DNA from: Polynucleobacter sp.
GTDB taxonomy: Bacteria > Pseudomonadota > Gammaproteobacteria > Burkholderiales > Burkholderiaceae_D
Length of the DNA stretch: 64,000 nucleotides
Direction of reading: 5' to 3'
NCBI GenBank assembly: GCA_021737945.1
Contig: JAIPCX010000008.1
Coordinates: 44,992 to 108,991, forward strand
In this document: piece after piece, positions 27,844 through 38,400 of the stretch
Layout: the number at the start of each line of letters is the position of its first letter
Numbering within the stretch: position 1 is the first letter of the stretch
Position numbers and translations under genes: made by a program
The notes under the pieces: model-generated
What the model saw: only the letters and a program-made list of their open reading frames with translations
Told to the model about the DNA's origin: nothing
The model's database searches: none

Positions 27844-30165
27844 ATGACGACAAATAACTACGACGAACAAGCCATCCTCCAAGGTAGCGATGGCGAAGTA
27901 GTGATCCTGCAAAAAGTGGAGATAGAGGGTCGTGCTGATGATCTTCTTTTCAAGGTCAAACTACGTCAGCACTATCGTAACGACACCAAAAAGAATATCG
28001 AAGCCGTCTACACCTTTCCCCTAGCTTGGGGTGCAACGCTTTTGGGGTTATCTGCACACGTCGCTGGTAAAACGTGGCAAGGCGTCGTCATAGAAAAAAC
28101 CGTCTCAGAACAACGCTACGAAAAAGCCATAGCAGAAGGCGACACACCCATCATGGTCGAAAAATCCGGCCTCGGGCTGTACACAGCGCATTTAGGTAAT
28201 CTCAAAAAAGGTGAGGAAGCCATCATTGAGATCGAGTACGCGCAATTACTTAAATTCGATCAAGGTGCAGTTCGTCTTTCTATACCCACTACCGTCGCAC
28301 CACGATTTGGTGATCCCGTTAAAACCGGTAAACTCAAAAAACCGGCGTCTGTTGATGCCGATCTGTCCGCTAACTATCCCTTCACACTGCATCTGCAATG
28401 CGGCGGTGCATTAGCAAAAGGTCAGATCAGCTCACCTAGCCATACTGTTAGTACTTCGTTAGGTGATAACAGCATTGATGTACGGCTTGATCGCCTCGGC
28501 CATCTCGATCGCGACATCGTTCTAAACCTGCAAGGATTAGAAAATACTGTCTTTAATTCCGTCGTTAAAGATTACGATCAGTACATCATGCTTAGTAGCT
28601 TCACACCTACCCTGCCCGTCGTAAATGAAGAAGATCAACTATCCCAACCCATCGATCTAAAAATTTTGGTCGATTGTTCTGGCTCCATGCAAGGCATGAG
28701 CATTGCACAAGCATGCGAAGGCTTGCGTCAGTTAGTAAAACAACTTACTGAACATGACCGCGCTTCCTATACGCGCTTTGGTAGTCAAACCATGCAAGTC
28801 ATCCGCACACTGCATGCGTGCACACCCGAGTTTGTTGATAACCATCTCAAAGCTGCTATTGATAATACCGACGCCGATATGGGCGGTACCGAGATGCATG
28901 AGGCTTTAAACAAAACCTTCAAAATCTCATCCAAGCTACTTGAAGAGCGTACTGGTAATGTTCTGCTCATCACTGACGGTGAAGTGTGGGATATCGATAA
29001 AATCATCGCCAGCGCCAACCTATCCAATCATCGGGTGTTCGCTATTGGTGTGGGCACAGCACCGGCCGATAGCCTTTTGCAAGAGCTTGCTGAGCAAACC
29101 GGTGGCGCATGTGAACTGGTATCGCCTAATGAAGATATGGCCAGCGCCATTGCGCGCATGGTCAACAAAATGCGCACACTCACACCCACAGGCCTTCAAG
29201 TGGAATGGCCATGTGCAACTACATGGACATCACCGCCACCCAAATCCTTATACCCAGGCGAGACTGTGCATCTGTTTGCTATCAGCGCCACCAAACCCAC
29301 TCATGGCCCGACGTTGCGCTTTGGAGATGCATCGGCAATTCAAGAGGCTAACGTTACGATTAATGAGATTACAGAGAACACCCTGTCTCGTTTAGCCGCT
29401 GCACGTCGACTGCGTACCATCACTGATGATCAAGCCGCAACCGATCTCGCTCTGCGCTATCAACTCGTTACTGAAAACACCAATCTATTTATGGTGGCCG
29501 AGCGTGCCGCAGACGATAAAGCCGAGGGACTACCGCAATCACACAACATCAAGCACATGCTCGCGCGCGGTTGGGGCAATGTATTGCCTATGGTTGCGGA
29601 TTTTTCTATGCAGGCCATCATGCCCAGCTCACCACGATTGTTATTAAAACCTATGATGCATAAGATGCGTTCTTCATCACATGCCTCTTATGAAAAACCC
29701 AAATACATGCGCAAGCAAGCCGATGTGGTTAGCCAAAGCGTCAATGCTTCAGGTATTTTGGGATGCTCACCGAGTGAATTAATCGATGTATTAGACGACA
29801 TCGCCTTTGGGCATAGCCTGTTTGAAGACGCCCTTATTCATCTATTAAATAGCAACTTACCTGACGAGGTAAAGCAAACCGTCAATACCATCGAGGCCAG
29901 CACCGGTGATCCCGTCAGTGCTTGGGCAATATTTTTAGATTGGTTGTCGTTTACGCTCACCGCAGATAAACCACTATCACGGCATGCCATGCGCCTGATG
30001 CATGATGGCGTTAAAGATCTGCCCTATGAAATCTCCGAGGCTATGTTTGCTATGCTTACCGAGGTGTTCCCCAACATTGATAAAGATGATTGGGGTACCT
30101 TTGAGGCTGATCGTCTTCAAGAGCAATTTAATACCGCCATCATCAATCGATTACACCCTATCTAA
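27844..30165 (+). CDS. VIT and von Willebrand factor A domain protein
   Basis: 773 residues. The N-terminal VIT domain (about 1-130) contains RQHYRNDTKKNIEAVYTFPL and the YEKAIAEGD segment. A VWA domain starts near residue 272 with a complete MIDAS DCSGSM, later TEMHEAL and ITDGEVWD. The C-terminal part is unknown. VIT-VWA proteins bind ligands through a metal ion. No signal peptide is seen, so it is probably cytoplasmic. The frame opens at a TTG at 27784, but the ATG at 27844 follows AGGAGA at the right distance. Its stop is one base from the next ATG, so this and 30167-31066 form an operon. Confidence 0.87.
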   Translation: MTTNNYDEQAILQGSDGEVVILQKVEIEGRADDLLFKVKLRQHYRNDTKKNIEAVYTFPLAWGATLLGLSAHVAGKTWQGVVIEKTVSEQRYEKAIAEGDTPIMVEKSGLGLYTAHLGNLKKGEEAIIEIEYAQLLKFDQGAVRLSIPTTVAPRFGDPVKTGKLKKPASVDADLSANYPFTLHLQCGGALAKGQISSPSHTVSTSLGDNSIDVRLDRLGHLDRDIVLNLQGLENTVFNSVVKDYDQYIMLSSFTPTLPVVNEEDQLSQPIDLKILVDCSGSMQGMSIAQACEGLRQLVKQLTEHDRASYTRFGSQTMQVIRTLHACTPEFVDNHLKAAIDNTDADMGGTEMHEALNKTFKISSKLLEERTGNVLLITDGEVWDIDKIIASANLSNHRVFAIGVGTAPADSLLQELAEQTGGACELVSPNEDMASAIARMVNKMRTLTPTGLQVEWPCATTWTSPPPKSLYPGETVHLFAISATKPTHGPTLRFGDASAIQEANVTINEITENTLSRLAAARRLRTITDDQAATDLALRYQLVTENTNLFMVAERAADDKAEGLPQSHNIKHMLARGWGNVLPMVADFSMQAIMPSSPRLLLKPMMHKMRSSSHASYEKPKYMRKQADVVSQSVNASGILGCSPSELIDVLDDIAFGHSLFEDALIHLLNSNLPDEVKQTVNTIEASTGDPVSAWAIFLDWLSFTLTADKPLSRHAMRLMHDGVKDLPYEISEAMFAMLTEVFPNIDKDDWGTFEADRLQEQFNTAIINRLHPI

Positions 30166-30166
30166 A

Positions 30167-31066
30167 ATGTCTCGTACTGATGGCTACCAACTCCACGCAT
30201 GTCCGCATTGCGACAAAGTCCATGTGTGCTTGAACTATGTGTCACTCAATTTTATGGCAAGGGAGAACTGGAGCGACGGCCGTAGCTATCAGTCCCTCTA
30301 CGACAGCCGACAAGGCTTGCATCGCTGCGTCGGCTGTGAGGAATTTTTTCTGAAGAGTGAGACTAACTATGTGGGGGATATCCCCGGCTTACGTTCGCGC
30401 ATTAAAAAAAATGAGTATGAATTTGATGTTGAGGAACTCATACGCAGGCAGCGCGACGATGGCCACTTGTTTGATTTCACCTGGCTTCATGACTTGTTCT
30501 ATTCCATGAAGAGCCGGTGGAACCCTACCCGCTATCCCTTCAAGAAATCAAAAAAACAAATTGCGAAAGAAAAGGCTGCAAAAGAAGAAGCAGAGCTTCT
30601 GCAAGTCGAGCAAGAAGTTCAAAAAGAACTAGCACCCTACCCGTGGTTGAGCTACGCCCAAGATAGTGATTTAAAAAACATCATTGCTAATAAAGGGAAG
30701 TACTCCGACGATCTCATGCGTTCTGCACGAACTTTATATTGGATGTATCTCAATGATGACTATCGCGCCCAGAGAAAAGCTAAGTTTGGCGATAAGCCTA
30801 TACCGCCAGAAGAGATACCCGAGTTTCAGGCCACCGCTGAGCAAGCAGACAACATGCTTGCTCTAATTGAGCTCTTAAAAACAGACAGCTACGTTTTAAA
30901 AACCCGCATTGGCGAGCTGTATCGCGAGCTGGGGTATTTTGATCAAGCCATTGTGTGGTTAGATGATGGATCTGAAAGCTACCAAGAAAAAGACGCTATT
31001 CTTCTCCTAGCCCGCAAAAAAATTCGTGCGCCCGTACGCATCGTCTATGCCCATCAGCGCCACTAA
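30167..31066 (+). CDS. Orphan protein with two CxxC knuckles
   Basis: 299 residues. The N-terminal 60 residues carry CPHC (near 12) and CVGC (near 54), likely one zinc site. A charged coiled coil follows near 130-165 (KKSKKQIAKEKAAKEEAELL), then a helical, TPR-like C-terminus (RIGELYRELGYFDQAIVWLDD). The frame opens at 30002 inside the upstream gene, but the ATG at 30167, directly after that gene's TAA, is the natural start. Probably a cytoplasmic partner of the VIT-VWA protein. No family recognised. Confidence 0.72.
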   Translation: MSRTDGYQLHACPHCDKVHVCLNYVSLNFMARENWSDGRSYQSLYDSRQGLHRCVGCEEFFLKSETNYVGDIPGLRSRIKKNEYEFDVEELIRRQRDDGHLFDFTWLHDLFYSMKSRWNPTRYPFKKSKKQIAKEKAAKEEAELLQVEQEVQKELAPYPWLSYAQDSDLKNIIANKGKYSDDLMRSARTLYWMYLNDDYRAQRKAKFGDKPIPPEEIPEFQATAEQADNMLALIELLKTDSYVLKTRIGELYRELGYFDQAIVWLDDGSESYQEKDAILLLARKKIRAPVRIVYAHQRH

Positions 31067-31090
31067 TTGTCAATTCCAACACTAAAAACT

Positions 31091-32962
31091 ATGTTCATAA
31101 AATCAATCCATCATGCGCTTGTCCTCGCTTTCGTAGCTGGCCTATCCACCCTATTGCCGCTACATGAGGCCAGTGCTCAAGCGTATACCCCGCCTATGGT
31201 GGTTGAATCATCGCGCCATACATTTAATTTAGAGCGGAGTGGGCGTTATACACAAACTGTAGAAAAAACTACCCGTATCACCAATGAATATGGCGTCGAT
31301 AATTATGGTCGCCATATTTTTGAAACCAACACTTCAAAAGAAACCTTAAAGATAGCAGACGCTTACAGCATCACGCCTGAAGGCAAAAAAATCCCACTTG
31401 CCCGCGATTGGATCAGCAAACAGCATCCCAAACCTGATGATGACAAATCCATCGACGACACCCAAAAAATCTTAGTCGTCTTTCCCCAAGTGTCAGTCGG
31501 TAGCCGACTGTATAGTCGCGCTCGTCTAATGCATTTCAAACCCACCTCGCCAGGTGAGTTTGGTATCACGTATCTTTTATCACCCCAAGGTATTTGGGAA
31601 AACCTTGAGGTTATCTTTACCGCCCCTAAAGATCTCAAACTCTATACCTCGACCAATGGGTTTGAGGGCGGCGTCATTAAAACAACCCGCACTCATGTCA
31701 CTTACCGCTTCACCGTGCAGCAAACAGTCGCGTACAAAGATGAATCCGAAAGCATTGATGATATTGATTTCAGTCCTCGATTAGTCATCTCCACCTTTCC
31801 TGATTATTTAGCCATTGGCGCTGAATACCATCGGACAGCCCATCCCAAAGCGCGCCCCACAACTGAGATCAGTGAACAGGTTGAGAAATTAACTTCAGGC
31901 CTTACCGATCCACGTGACAAAGCTCGTGCTCTCTACCAGTGGGTATCTCGAAACATCCGCTACATCTCCAATACCATTGACGATGGCGGTATCGTGCCCA
32001 GAAGTGCGGGCTATGTGTTTCGTAATCGATTTGGTGATTGTAAAGACCATGCTCAGCTGCTCGAGACCATGCTACGCATCGCCGGCATAGAAAGTACCGC
32101 TGCACTGATCAATCAAGGTGAATCCTTTGTACTGCATGAAGGCCCTGCCTATCGCCGGCCGCTCAATCATGTCATTACCTACATTCCGTCCATGGACTTG
32201 TATCTTGATTCAACGGCGCGCTTCGCACCCTTTGGGCAGCTCTATGACGAAATCTACGATAAGCCCACCGTCTTAGTGGCACTCAATGAATATGGCCGCA
32301 CACCGAAGATGAACGCTGCCGACCATCGCGTCACCGCCAACGTCACCATGACCATGGCATCGGATGGAAGAATAGAAGGCAGCAGCACAACAGACTGGGC
32401 AGGCGCCCCGGAAATCGAATCACGCCTTAGTCGCTTCTATGCCCAAAACAAAAGTATGGAATCCATTGTCAACGGACTGCTCTTTCGATTTAATGAAATC
32501 GGCCGCGGCGATATACAGCACACACCACCGCTCGAGATCGACAAACCCTACAAAGTCGATGCCCAGTTTCAGCTCGAGCCCATCGCTGACCTCACCCGAC
32601 CAGGCGCCTTTGCCATACCCGTAGGTGTAGCACCCGGGCGCATTGGGATAATGACCGTCTACAAACCCCTAGCCAAACGACAGTTCAACTTCGTGTGTAA
32701 TTCCTATATTGATGAAGAAAACTATCGCTTGAATCTGCCGGAGGGCTTAAAGGTCACCTCGCTACCCAGAGACATTAGCTACGCCGATAAAAACATACGG
32801 TTTGAATCACGCTATACCCAAGAAGGCCAGAGCTTAATCGTCAAACGCATCTTGACCGTGGACTATCCCACTCGCGTATGTACTCCGGAAGACCATGATC
32901 AGTATGTGAAAGCCGTACAGGTGCTGCGTATGGATCAGCGGGCGCAGGTGATGTTTCAGTAA
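31091..32962 (+). CDS. Secreted DUF3857/transglutaminase-like protein
   Basis: 623 residues. A signal peptide at about 1-31 (HHALVLAFVAGLSTLLPL, cleavage after ASAQA) is followed by a DUF3857-type N-terminal domain and a transglutaminase-like domain with RYISNTIDDGG, FGDCKDHAQLL (Cys near 316), NHVITY (His near 359) and LDST (Asp near 373). A full Cys-His-Asp triad is therefore visible. It should act in the periplasm; substrate unknown. The frame opens at a TTG at 31067, but the ATG at 31091 starts the signal peptide. It follows the CxxC protein by 24 bp and is likely in the same operon. Confidence 0.87.
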   Translation: MFIKSIHHALVLAFVAGLSTLLPLHEASAQAYTPPMVVESSRHTFNLERSGRYTQTVEKTTRITNEYGVDNYGRHIFETNTSKETLKIADAYSITPEGKKIPLARDWISKQHPKPDDDKSIDDTQKILVVFPQVSVGSRLYSRARLMHFKPTSPGEFGITYLLSPQGIWENLEVIFTAPKDLKLYTSTNGFEGGVIKTTRTHVTYRFTVQQTVAYKDESESIDDIDFSPRLVISTFPDYLAIGAEYHRTAHPKARPTTEISEQVEKLTSGLTDPRDKARALYQWVSRNIRYISNTIDDGGIVPRSAGYVFRNRFGDCKDHAQLLETMLRIAGIESTAALINQGESFVLHEGPAYRRPLNHVITYIPSMDLYLDSTARFAPFGQLYDEIYDKPTVLVALNEYGRTPKMNAADHRVTANVTMTMASDGRIEGSSTTDWAGAPEIESRLSRFYAQNKSMESIVNGLLFRFNEIGRGDIQHTPPLEIDKPYKVDAQFQLEPIADLTRPGAFAIPVGVAPGRIGIMTVYKPLAKRQFNFVCNSYIDEENYRLNLPEGLKVTSLPRDISYADKNIRFESRYTQEGQSLIVKRILTVDYPTRVCTPEDHDQYVKAVQVLRMDQRAQVMFQ

Positions 32963-33079
32963 TGAGGATTAATACAGGAATATCAATTCCTAATTGGGTA
33001 ACGGCAAAACCAACACTGATGGTTATACTAGCGATAATTTTAAAACATCCTACCTGCTAAGTAACCAAGTAAGGAAAAA

Positions 33080-33484
33080 ATGGACAATACAAAATGTCTT
33101 TTTTGCGAAATACAAAAAAATGAAGAAAAAAGAGTCATCGCTGAAAATCAGCTCGCCTATGCCATACGCGATGGCTTCGCCGTTACTGATGGGCACACTC
33201 TGTTAATACCTAAACGGCACGTAGTTGATTGGTTTGGTTTATCGGAAGAGGAAATTTTGGGTATAAATAGTCTACTAACAGATCATAAAAATGAATTACA
33301 AAAAATTGATGCATCAATCACCGGCTTTAATATTGGAATGAATTGTGGTGAAACTGCAGGGCAGACAATTTTTCATTGTCACGTTCACTTAATACCGCGT
33401 AGAAAAGGAGATGTCGAGAATCCCCGCGGGGGGGTAAGACACATCATCCCAGGCAAGGGTTTTTATGATGACGGCAAAAAGTAA
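33080..33484 (+). CDS. HIT-family hydrolase
   Basis: 134 residues. The histidine triad HCHVHLIPR is at residues 99-107, with an N-terminal CxxC (C6, C9) and the HTLLIPKRHV strand near 39. HIT proteins hydrolyse nucleotide phosphoramidates, dinucleotides or adenylylated intermediates. AAGGAAAA lies before the ATG. Its TAA directly abuts the ATG of the HNH gene, so the two are coupled. A HIT enzyme tied to an HNH nuclease suggests nucleotide signalling or de-adenylylation linked to DNA cleavage, but this is inference. Confidence 0.9.
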   Translation: MDNTKCLFCEIQKNEEKRVIAENQLAYAIRDGFAVTDGHTLLIPKRHVVDWFGLSEEEILGINSLLTDHKNELQKIDASITGFNIGMNCGETAGQTIFHCHVHLIPRRKGDVENPRGGVRHIIPGKGFYDDGKK

Positions 33485-34489
33485 ATGTCTGCAGAAAATT
33501 TCTTAAATACTGACTTAAATCTCGCAAGCTATTGGCGAGGCTTGATACTTTTTGGGCGAAATAGCGCAAGTTATAAATTTGCATTCGCCAAAGCTCTACT
33601 GCAGTTAAAACCAAGTGGAGGTGATTTACTAAAATTAGAAGATATAGCACCCGTCTATGCTTCTAGCTTAGTGGAACATTTACGAACAACGCCGAAGCAA
33701 AATTTAGCATCCAGCAGTAAATTTATTAGCGCCTGCCAAATGTATGGAATTGATGAACCTGATACAAAAAAACTAATTGAGGAAACTGTAAAACTTGGCT
33801 TTGGTGATGTCGTCAAAGCATTTCAAGTCTTAGGCTCAGACACAATAGAAAAGAAATTTTATATAGACGAGGTTAAATCCCATGGGGGAATCCGACTCAC
33901 TGATAATTTCTCTGTTCTTAAAGAATCTAAACAGTTCGATAATTTATCTACTGAAGTTGAGTCTCGCTGGAGTTTAGTTGAAAGTGCTTGGGGGCTGGGC
34001 GTTACAAAAAATATCATCGCTGTCAATCGGGACTCTGATGACAATTTATTTTTCAACTTAGATCCCTCAAAAAATAGAAGGAAAAACATTACAAGTGCCA
34101 GAGGTGCACTAAACGGCTATCAAAAGGGCAAATGTTTTTACTGTAAAGAAGAAATGAAAATAGAAACCGGATCACACGTACATGTAGATCATTTTTTACC
34201 TTTTAAATTGAGCCAGTATTTTGGTGAAACTATTAATGGAATCTGGAACCTTGTATTAGCTTGCGCACCATGTAATGGTCCTAGCGGAAAATGGGATAGA
34301 TTGCCTCACTCAAATTTTTTACAACAATTAAAAAATAGAAATGAATATTTGATTTCAAGTCATCACCCACTCAGAGAAACTCTAATTTTACAAACCGGAA
34401 TGAATGCCATCAAAAGAAACGAATATATAAATGATATTTACTCAAAAGCGAGAGCATTTTTGACTGGCGATTGGACACCGCCAAAATAA
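33485..34489 (+). CDS. HNH endonuclease-like protein
   Basis: 334 residues. The C-terminal third has a classical HNH layout: CFYCKEE near 216, HVDHFLPF near 234, WNLVLACAPCNGPSG near 252, with two CxxC pairs for a structural zinc and His-Asn-like catalytic residues. The N-terminal 200 residues are helical and of no known family; they may be a sensor or DNA-binding part. The start directly follows the HIT gene stop (TAAATG). Likely acts on DNA in the cytoplasm as a defence nuclease. Confidence 0.85.
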   Translation: MSAENFLNTDLNLASYWRGLILFGRNSASYKFAFAKALLQLKPSGGDLLKLEDIAPVYASSLVEHLRTTPKQNLASSSKFISACQMYGIDEPDTKKLIEETVKLGFGDVVKAFQVLGSDTIEKKFYIDEVKSHGGIRLTDNFSVLKESKQFDNLSTEVESRWSLVESAWGLGVTKNIIAVNRDSDDNLFFNLDPSKNRRKNITSARGALNGYQKGKCFYCKEEMKIETGSHVHVDHFLPFKLSQYFGETINGIWNLVLACAPCNGPSGKWDRLPHSNFLQQLKNRNEYLISSHHPLRETLILQTGMNAIKRNEYINDIYSKARAFLTGDWTPPK

Positions 34490-34537
34490 AATTAATATTT
34501 CATTAGTCTTTTTTATGATTAAAAAGGGAAATGGGAA

Positions 34538-35014
34538 ATGCTGATCGAATCGTATGTAATTGAATTCACTGAAGTCAAACGCTGTATTGCCAGCCTTCGG
34601 CCTGAAGACTTTATCGTCATCAGTGAAAACATCTTTGCACTAACCGATAAGCCAAGTCTTCCAACCAATGACCTGTTAGCCGAATCTACACCGGACAATC
34701 ACCCCGAAGCTCTGCTGCTGGTAAACAAACACTACGCCAAGAGCTTGATACTGAATGATGATTTCTTTGAATTTTTAAAAAAATCACACAACGTCGATAA
34801 CCTTCGTGGCGTCACCCTCCATCTTGCATTTGCTAGTCAAGAGATGATCAAAGACCTAACCGACGTATCCGCTGTCAAATCTGTTGATGGCATTAAGATC
34901 AAGACAGTCGGACTAGAGGCATTACTGCTCGCACAGAAAAATCAGAACAAACGCTACCAAGAAAATCAGACTCTGTTTAAGAAATCGATAGCGATTTATA
35001 GGACGGATATGTAG
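34538..35014 (+). CDS. Orphan protein
   Basis: 158 residues with no family I recognise. Starts LIESYVIEFTEVKRCIASLR, with a central conserved-looking HPEALLLVNKHYAKSLIL and a Lys/Gln-rich C-terminus (LLAQKNQNKRYQENQTL). No signal peptide or membrane segment. The ATG follows an AAGGGAAATGGGAA stretch that serves as ribosome site. It lies 48 bp after the HNH gene and could belong to the same unit. Convergent with the DUF1810 gene. Confidence 0.6.
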   Translation: MLIESYVIEFTEVKRCIASLRPEDFIVISENIFALTDKPSLPTNDLLAESTPDNHPEALLLVNKHYAKSLILNDDFFEFLKKSHNVDNLRGVTLHLAFASQEMIKDLTDVSAVKSVDGIKIKTVGLEALLLAQKNQNKRYQENQTLFKKSIAIYRTDM

Positions 35015-35027
35015 ATCTACTAAATTT

Positions 35028-35471
35028 TTAAGTGGGCTGATTAAGCAGATGAATTGTGAAATCATCTTTATTCCCATTTAACAATTTATGTATCGATTTT
35101 TTTAATAAATCATTATTCGGAACCGAAAAATCTAATACATTAAGTGACGACAGTAATTTTAATGCGTCAATTTTTCCTAAAACTTGATCCACCGAAACAT
35201 CTGTTTTAAGTAGCAACTCCATGCATTCTCTGTATCTATATCCAAGTACCGGATGATCCCAATACCGTCTCGCCTCATCTTGGCCATTCAGACCAAAGTA
35301 CTCAGAATATTCGCTTTGCCCAAGTCCTTTTAACTGCGGGAATACAAACCACATCCAATGAGTTCGCTTACGGCCTTCCCTTAACTCACTTAAAACATCC
35401 TCATAGCATTCCTCCTGCGCTAAGACAAATCGCTCAAGAGAATTTACATTGACGAGTTTATTCTTAATCAC
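35028..35471 (-). CDS. DUF1810 family protein
   Basis: 147 residues: NSLERFVLAQEECYEDVLSE, then KRTHWMWFVFPQLKGLG and YWDHPVLGYRYREC, the signatures of DUF1810. Its biochemical role is unknown. The frame opens at 35525 inside the helicase gene, but the GTG at 35471 overlaps the helicase stop as GTGA, which is the likely coupled start and matches the family's N-terminus. Last gene of the WYL-helicase operon. Confidence 0.83.
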   Translation of the reverse strand: MIKNKLVNVNSLERFVLAQEECYEDVLSELREGRKRTHWMWFVFPQLKGLGQSEYSEYFGLNGQDEARRYWDHPVLGYRYRECMELLLKTDVSVDQVLGKIDALKLLSSLNVLDFSVPNNDLLKKSIHKLLNGNKDDFTIHLLNQPT

Positions 35472-38400
35472 GCCGCCACCCAAGCCAAGGTATTCACCAA
35501 CCGCATTTGCTCTGGTGTCTTGCATTGAATAGACAACAAATCAGGGCTACACACCAAAACCGCTAAGCACTTAGCGCGCGATATCGCTACATTTAATCGG
35601 TTTTTACTAAATAAAAATTCAATATTTCGAGGTAGTTCATCGCCACTAGAGGTGGCCATCGAGATCAAAACCACCTCTGCTTCTTGCCCTTGAAACTTAT
35701 CGACCGTACCTACACGAGCACCCGTAGGTAATTCTTGCTTTAATACGTTAACCTGCATGTTATAGGGTGATACCACCAGAATATTGTCGAGTGAAATTTG
35801 TATAACTTTACCTTTTTCATTCTCGAAAGATTGCTCTAGCAATTGCAGATACAAATCTTTAATGACCGCAGCCTCTTCCTGACTGGTCTGAGAACAATCT
35901 GTATGCTTGACTGGCAGATAGTGAATACCCGTTGTGGGTAATGTTTCTAAGGCGTTTTTCTTAAATACTAGTTTGCGTTTGGCGGCAATAGATTCAGACG
36001 TTAGTCGACCATCGTAGACAGCATCGGATATAAAGCGGCAGATATCTGGATGCATACGCCACGTCACACCCAAGAATATGCCTCGCTCTCTAGCAATCGT
36101 AGATTGACCTTCCAGCAAATAATCCAGCACTGACAACCCCGACTCACCCGGGTGCACCCCTTGCACTGGCTGGCTCAATTGCATCTGATCTCCCAGCAGT
36201 ACAATATTTTTAGTACTTACTGCCATGGGTATCAACATACCTAACGCTACCTGCCCCGCCTCATCGACAAAAAGATAATCGATATGTTGATCTAATGCTG
36301 GATCTGAAAACATCCAGGTCGTTCCCGCAACTAACTGATATTTAGGATCTGCTATTCCCTTTTTATCAAAGACATCAACAATCATCGTCCCTTTAATGTG
36401 CTGCGATTCATCCTCCTTGGATGATTTTTTAACGCCTTTAAATGGTACGCCTGCTTTTATGGCCTCTTCTTCCACAGCCTTTAAAAGATTAATGATCGCC
36501 TTGTGGCTATTCGATGAAACGCCCACTCGTTTGCCACTTTTAAGCAAGGACACAATCACTTTGGATCCCGTGTAGGTTTTACCTGCGCCAGGTGGCCCTT
36601 GTAAAAAAAGATGACTGTGGTCTAACTGATGAATGGCCTGAATAATTTCGTCTGTTGTCGGCTTATCAGACACGATCGGCATACCCGTGGGGTGGCCGCT
36701 GAGCTTTGGAAAGTCCCGGCGAATCAAACCATCGATAGCGGGATAAGCACTACTAACGTTATGATCGGCAACTGCCAGTACGCTATCAACATAACGGAAC
36801 AGCGCCTCTTGCAGCGGCGCTTGGTCTATCGGCTTACCCAGACCTATATCAAAAGGCGCCTCAGGCAGCTCACGACCCTGCCCCAACTTGAACGTCACTG
36901 TCTGAGTATCATGATTAACGGTTAGCTCAGATAACGACATCATCGTATCTGCTACTACACACACATCCGTCGACTTTAACTTTACTTCCTGCTCGGGATA
37001 GCGATACGTATGCCGTAAGGATCGCTTCTCAGCCACCGGCGGATGATTCACATCGGGCATTAAACCAACAATGCAATCAACATCTTCTAGCCGCTCTTCG
37101 TGATTTTTTGATTGACGCTCAAATACGGCCCACCATTGAGGTTTAACCGAGCGCCGATGAAAATCCAAAATGTCTGCAATTAACCGTAACTGACGTTCTC
37201 GATCAGTCCAGGTTAATGGGTCCTCAGGTAATAGCGCTTCTAACTGTGCACGCGCGGCTACTAGCCTGACTTCAAATGCCTTGGCACTTTGCTGTCGTTT
37301 AGTTTCTTCACGCTCGTCCTCCTCAGGTAAACCTTCACCTAGCCAAGGCATAGTTTTAGGGCGCAGCGTACATAGCCAATTCCGCAGCTCAAAGGTGGAG
37401 CGCACATCGTCTTCGTTGTAATCAGCGATTGATTTTAGAATAGCTGGATCATTTGATTCCAACCACTTCTCATAAAACAATATGCTCGATCCCGCATTGG
37501 TCACATCGCCTTGCCGTTTGTCGAGATAGAATTTTTCTATATATTTAATTGAGTAAGATGGCTCGGATACACGAATAGCTTCTCGCACTACTTGGTACAA
37601 GTCGATTAATTTTTTCTCTTTTAATAAACGATCTACCTGAGCTTCGCGGGTGCCATGCAAGCGCATGAGCTTGGCAATCGCTGTCTTTTCATACGCTGCA
37701 TAGTGATAGATATGTGCATCGGGATAGTTATCTAGATGGTCAATTACAAAATCTATCCAATCTTCAAATGCCTGCTTTTCTTCTTTGCGGTTATGCGCCC
37801 AAAACGGTAAAAATACAGGCTCATCTTTTTTGAAGTAGTAAAGGCCGAATAAATATTCCAGACCGTTCTCTACATGCGGATAGCCTTCCATATCAAAAAA
37901 AAGATCGCCCTCAGCTGGCGAGGGCATACGCGCAAATCCCCGAACACCTATTTCTTTTGGAATGTCTGGATCTGGAGTGATAAATTCAACACGAAGTTCA
38001 CCATCGATTTTCTTCTGATTCTGCAAGCGAGCTTGGTGCCGTAATCGTCGTAGCACAGGACCAGGGATTTTTCGAATCTGACTGTTGTCAGGTAATTCAG
38101 CAAGCTGCTGCAGGGTTTCAATTCCCTGTGCTTCTAATTTGCGAATGTGTGTTTTAAGAATATTAGCTACGCGCGACAAGTGGTCTTCTTCATCGAGCTG
38201 CTGTTCGCACCGATCTCTCCAATGGCACAGTTCACATTTATCGCAAGGAAAAGGTTCTGTAGTCAGCGATGAATTAAGTAATGCTGACTCTGTGGGTACG
38301 TTCATCGGCTCTGCCATAAACGCCAAGAACCGATCTTTTAGACCTTGGTAGTAATAGGTATAGTCGGCTAATCGATAAACATCTTCTCGACCATCCCCAA

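Noticed and set aside
35472..35525. N-terminal extension of the DUF1810 protein
   Set aside because: It would overlap the helicase gene by over 50 bases; the GTGA start at 35471 fits family length and coupling better.
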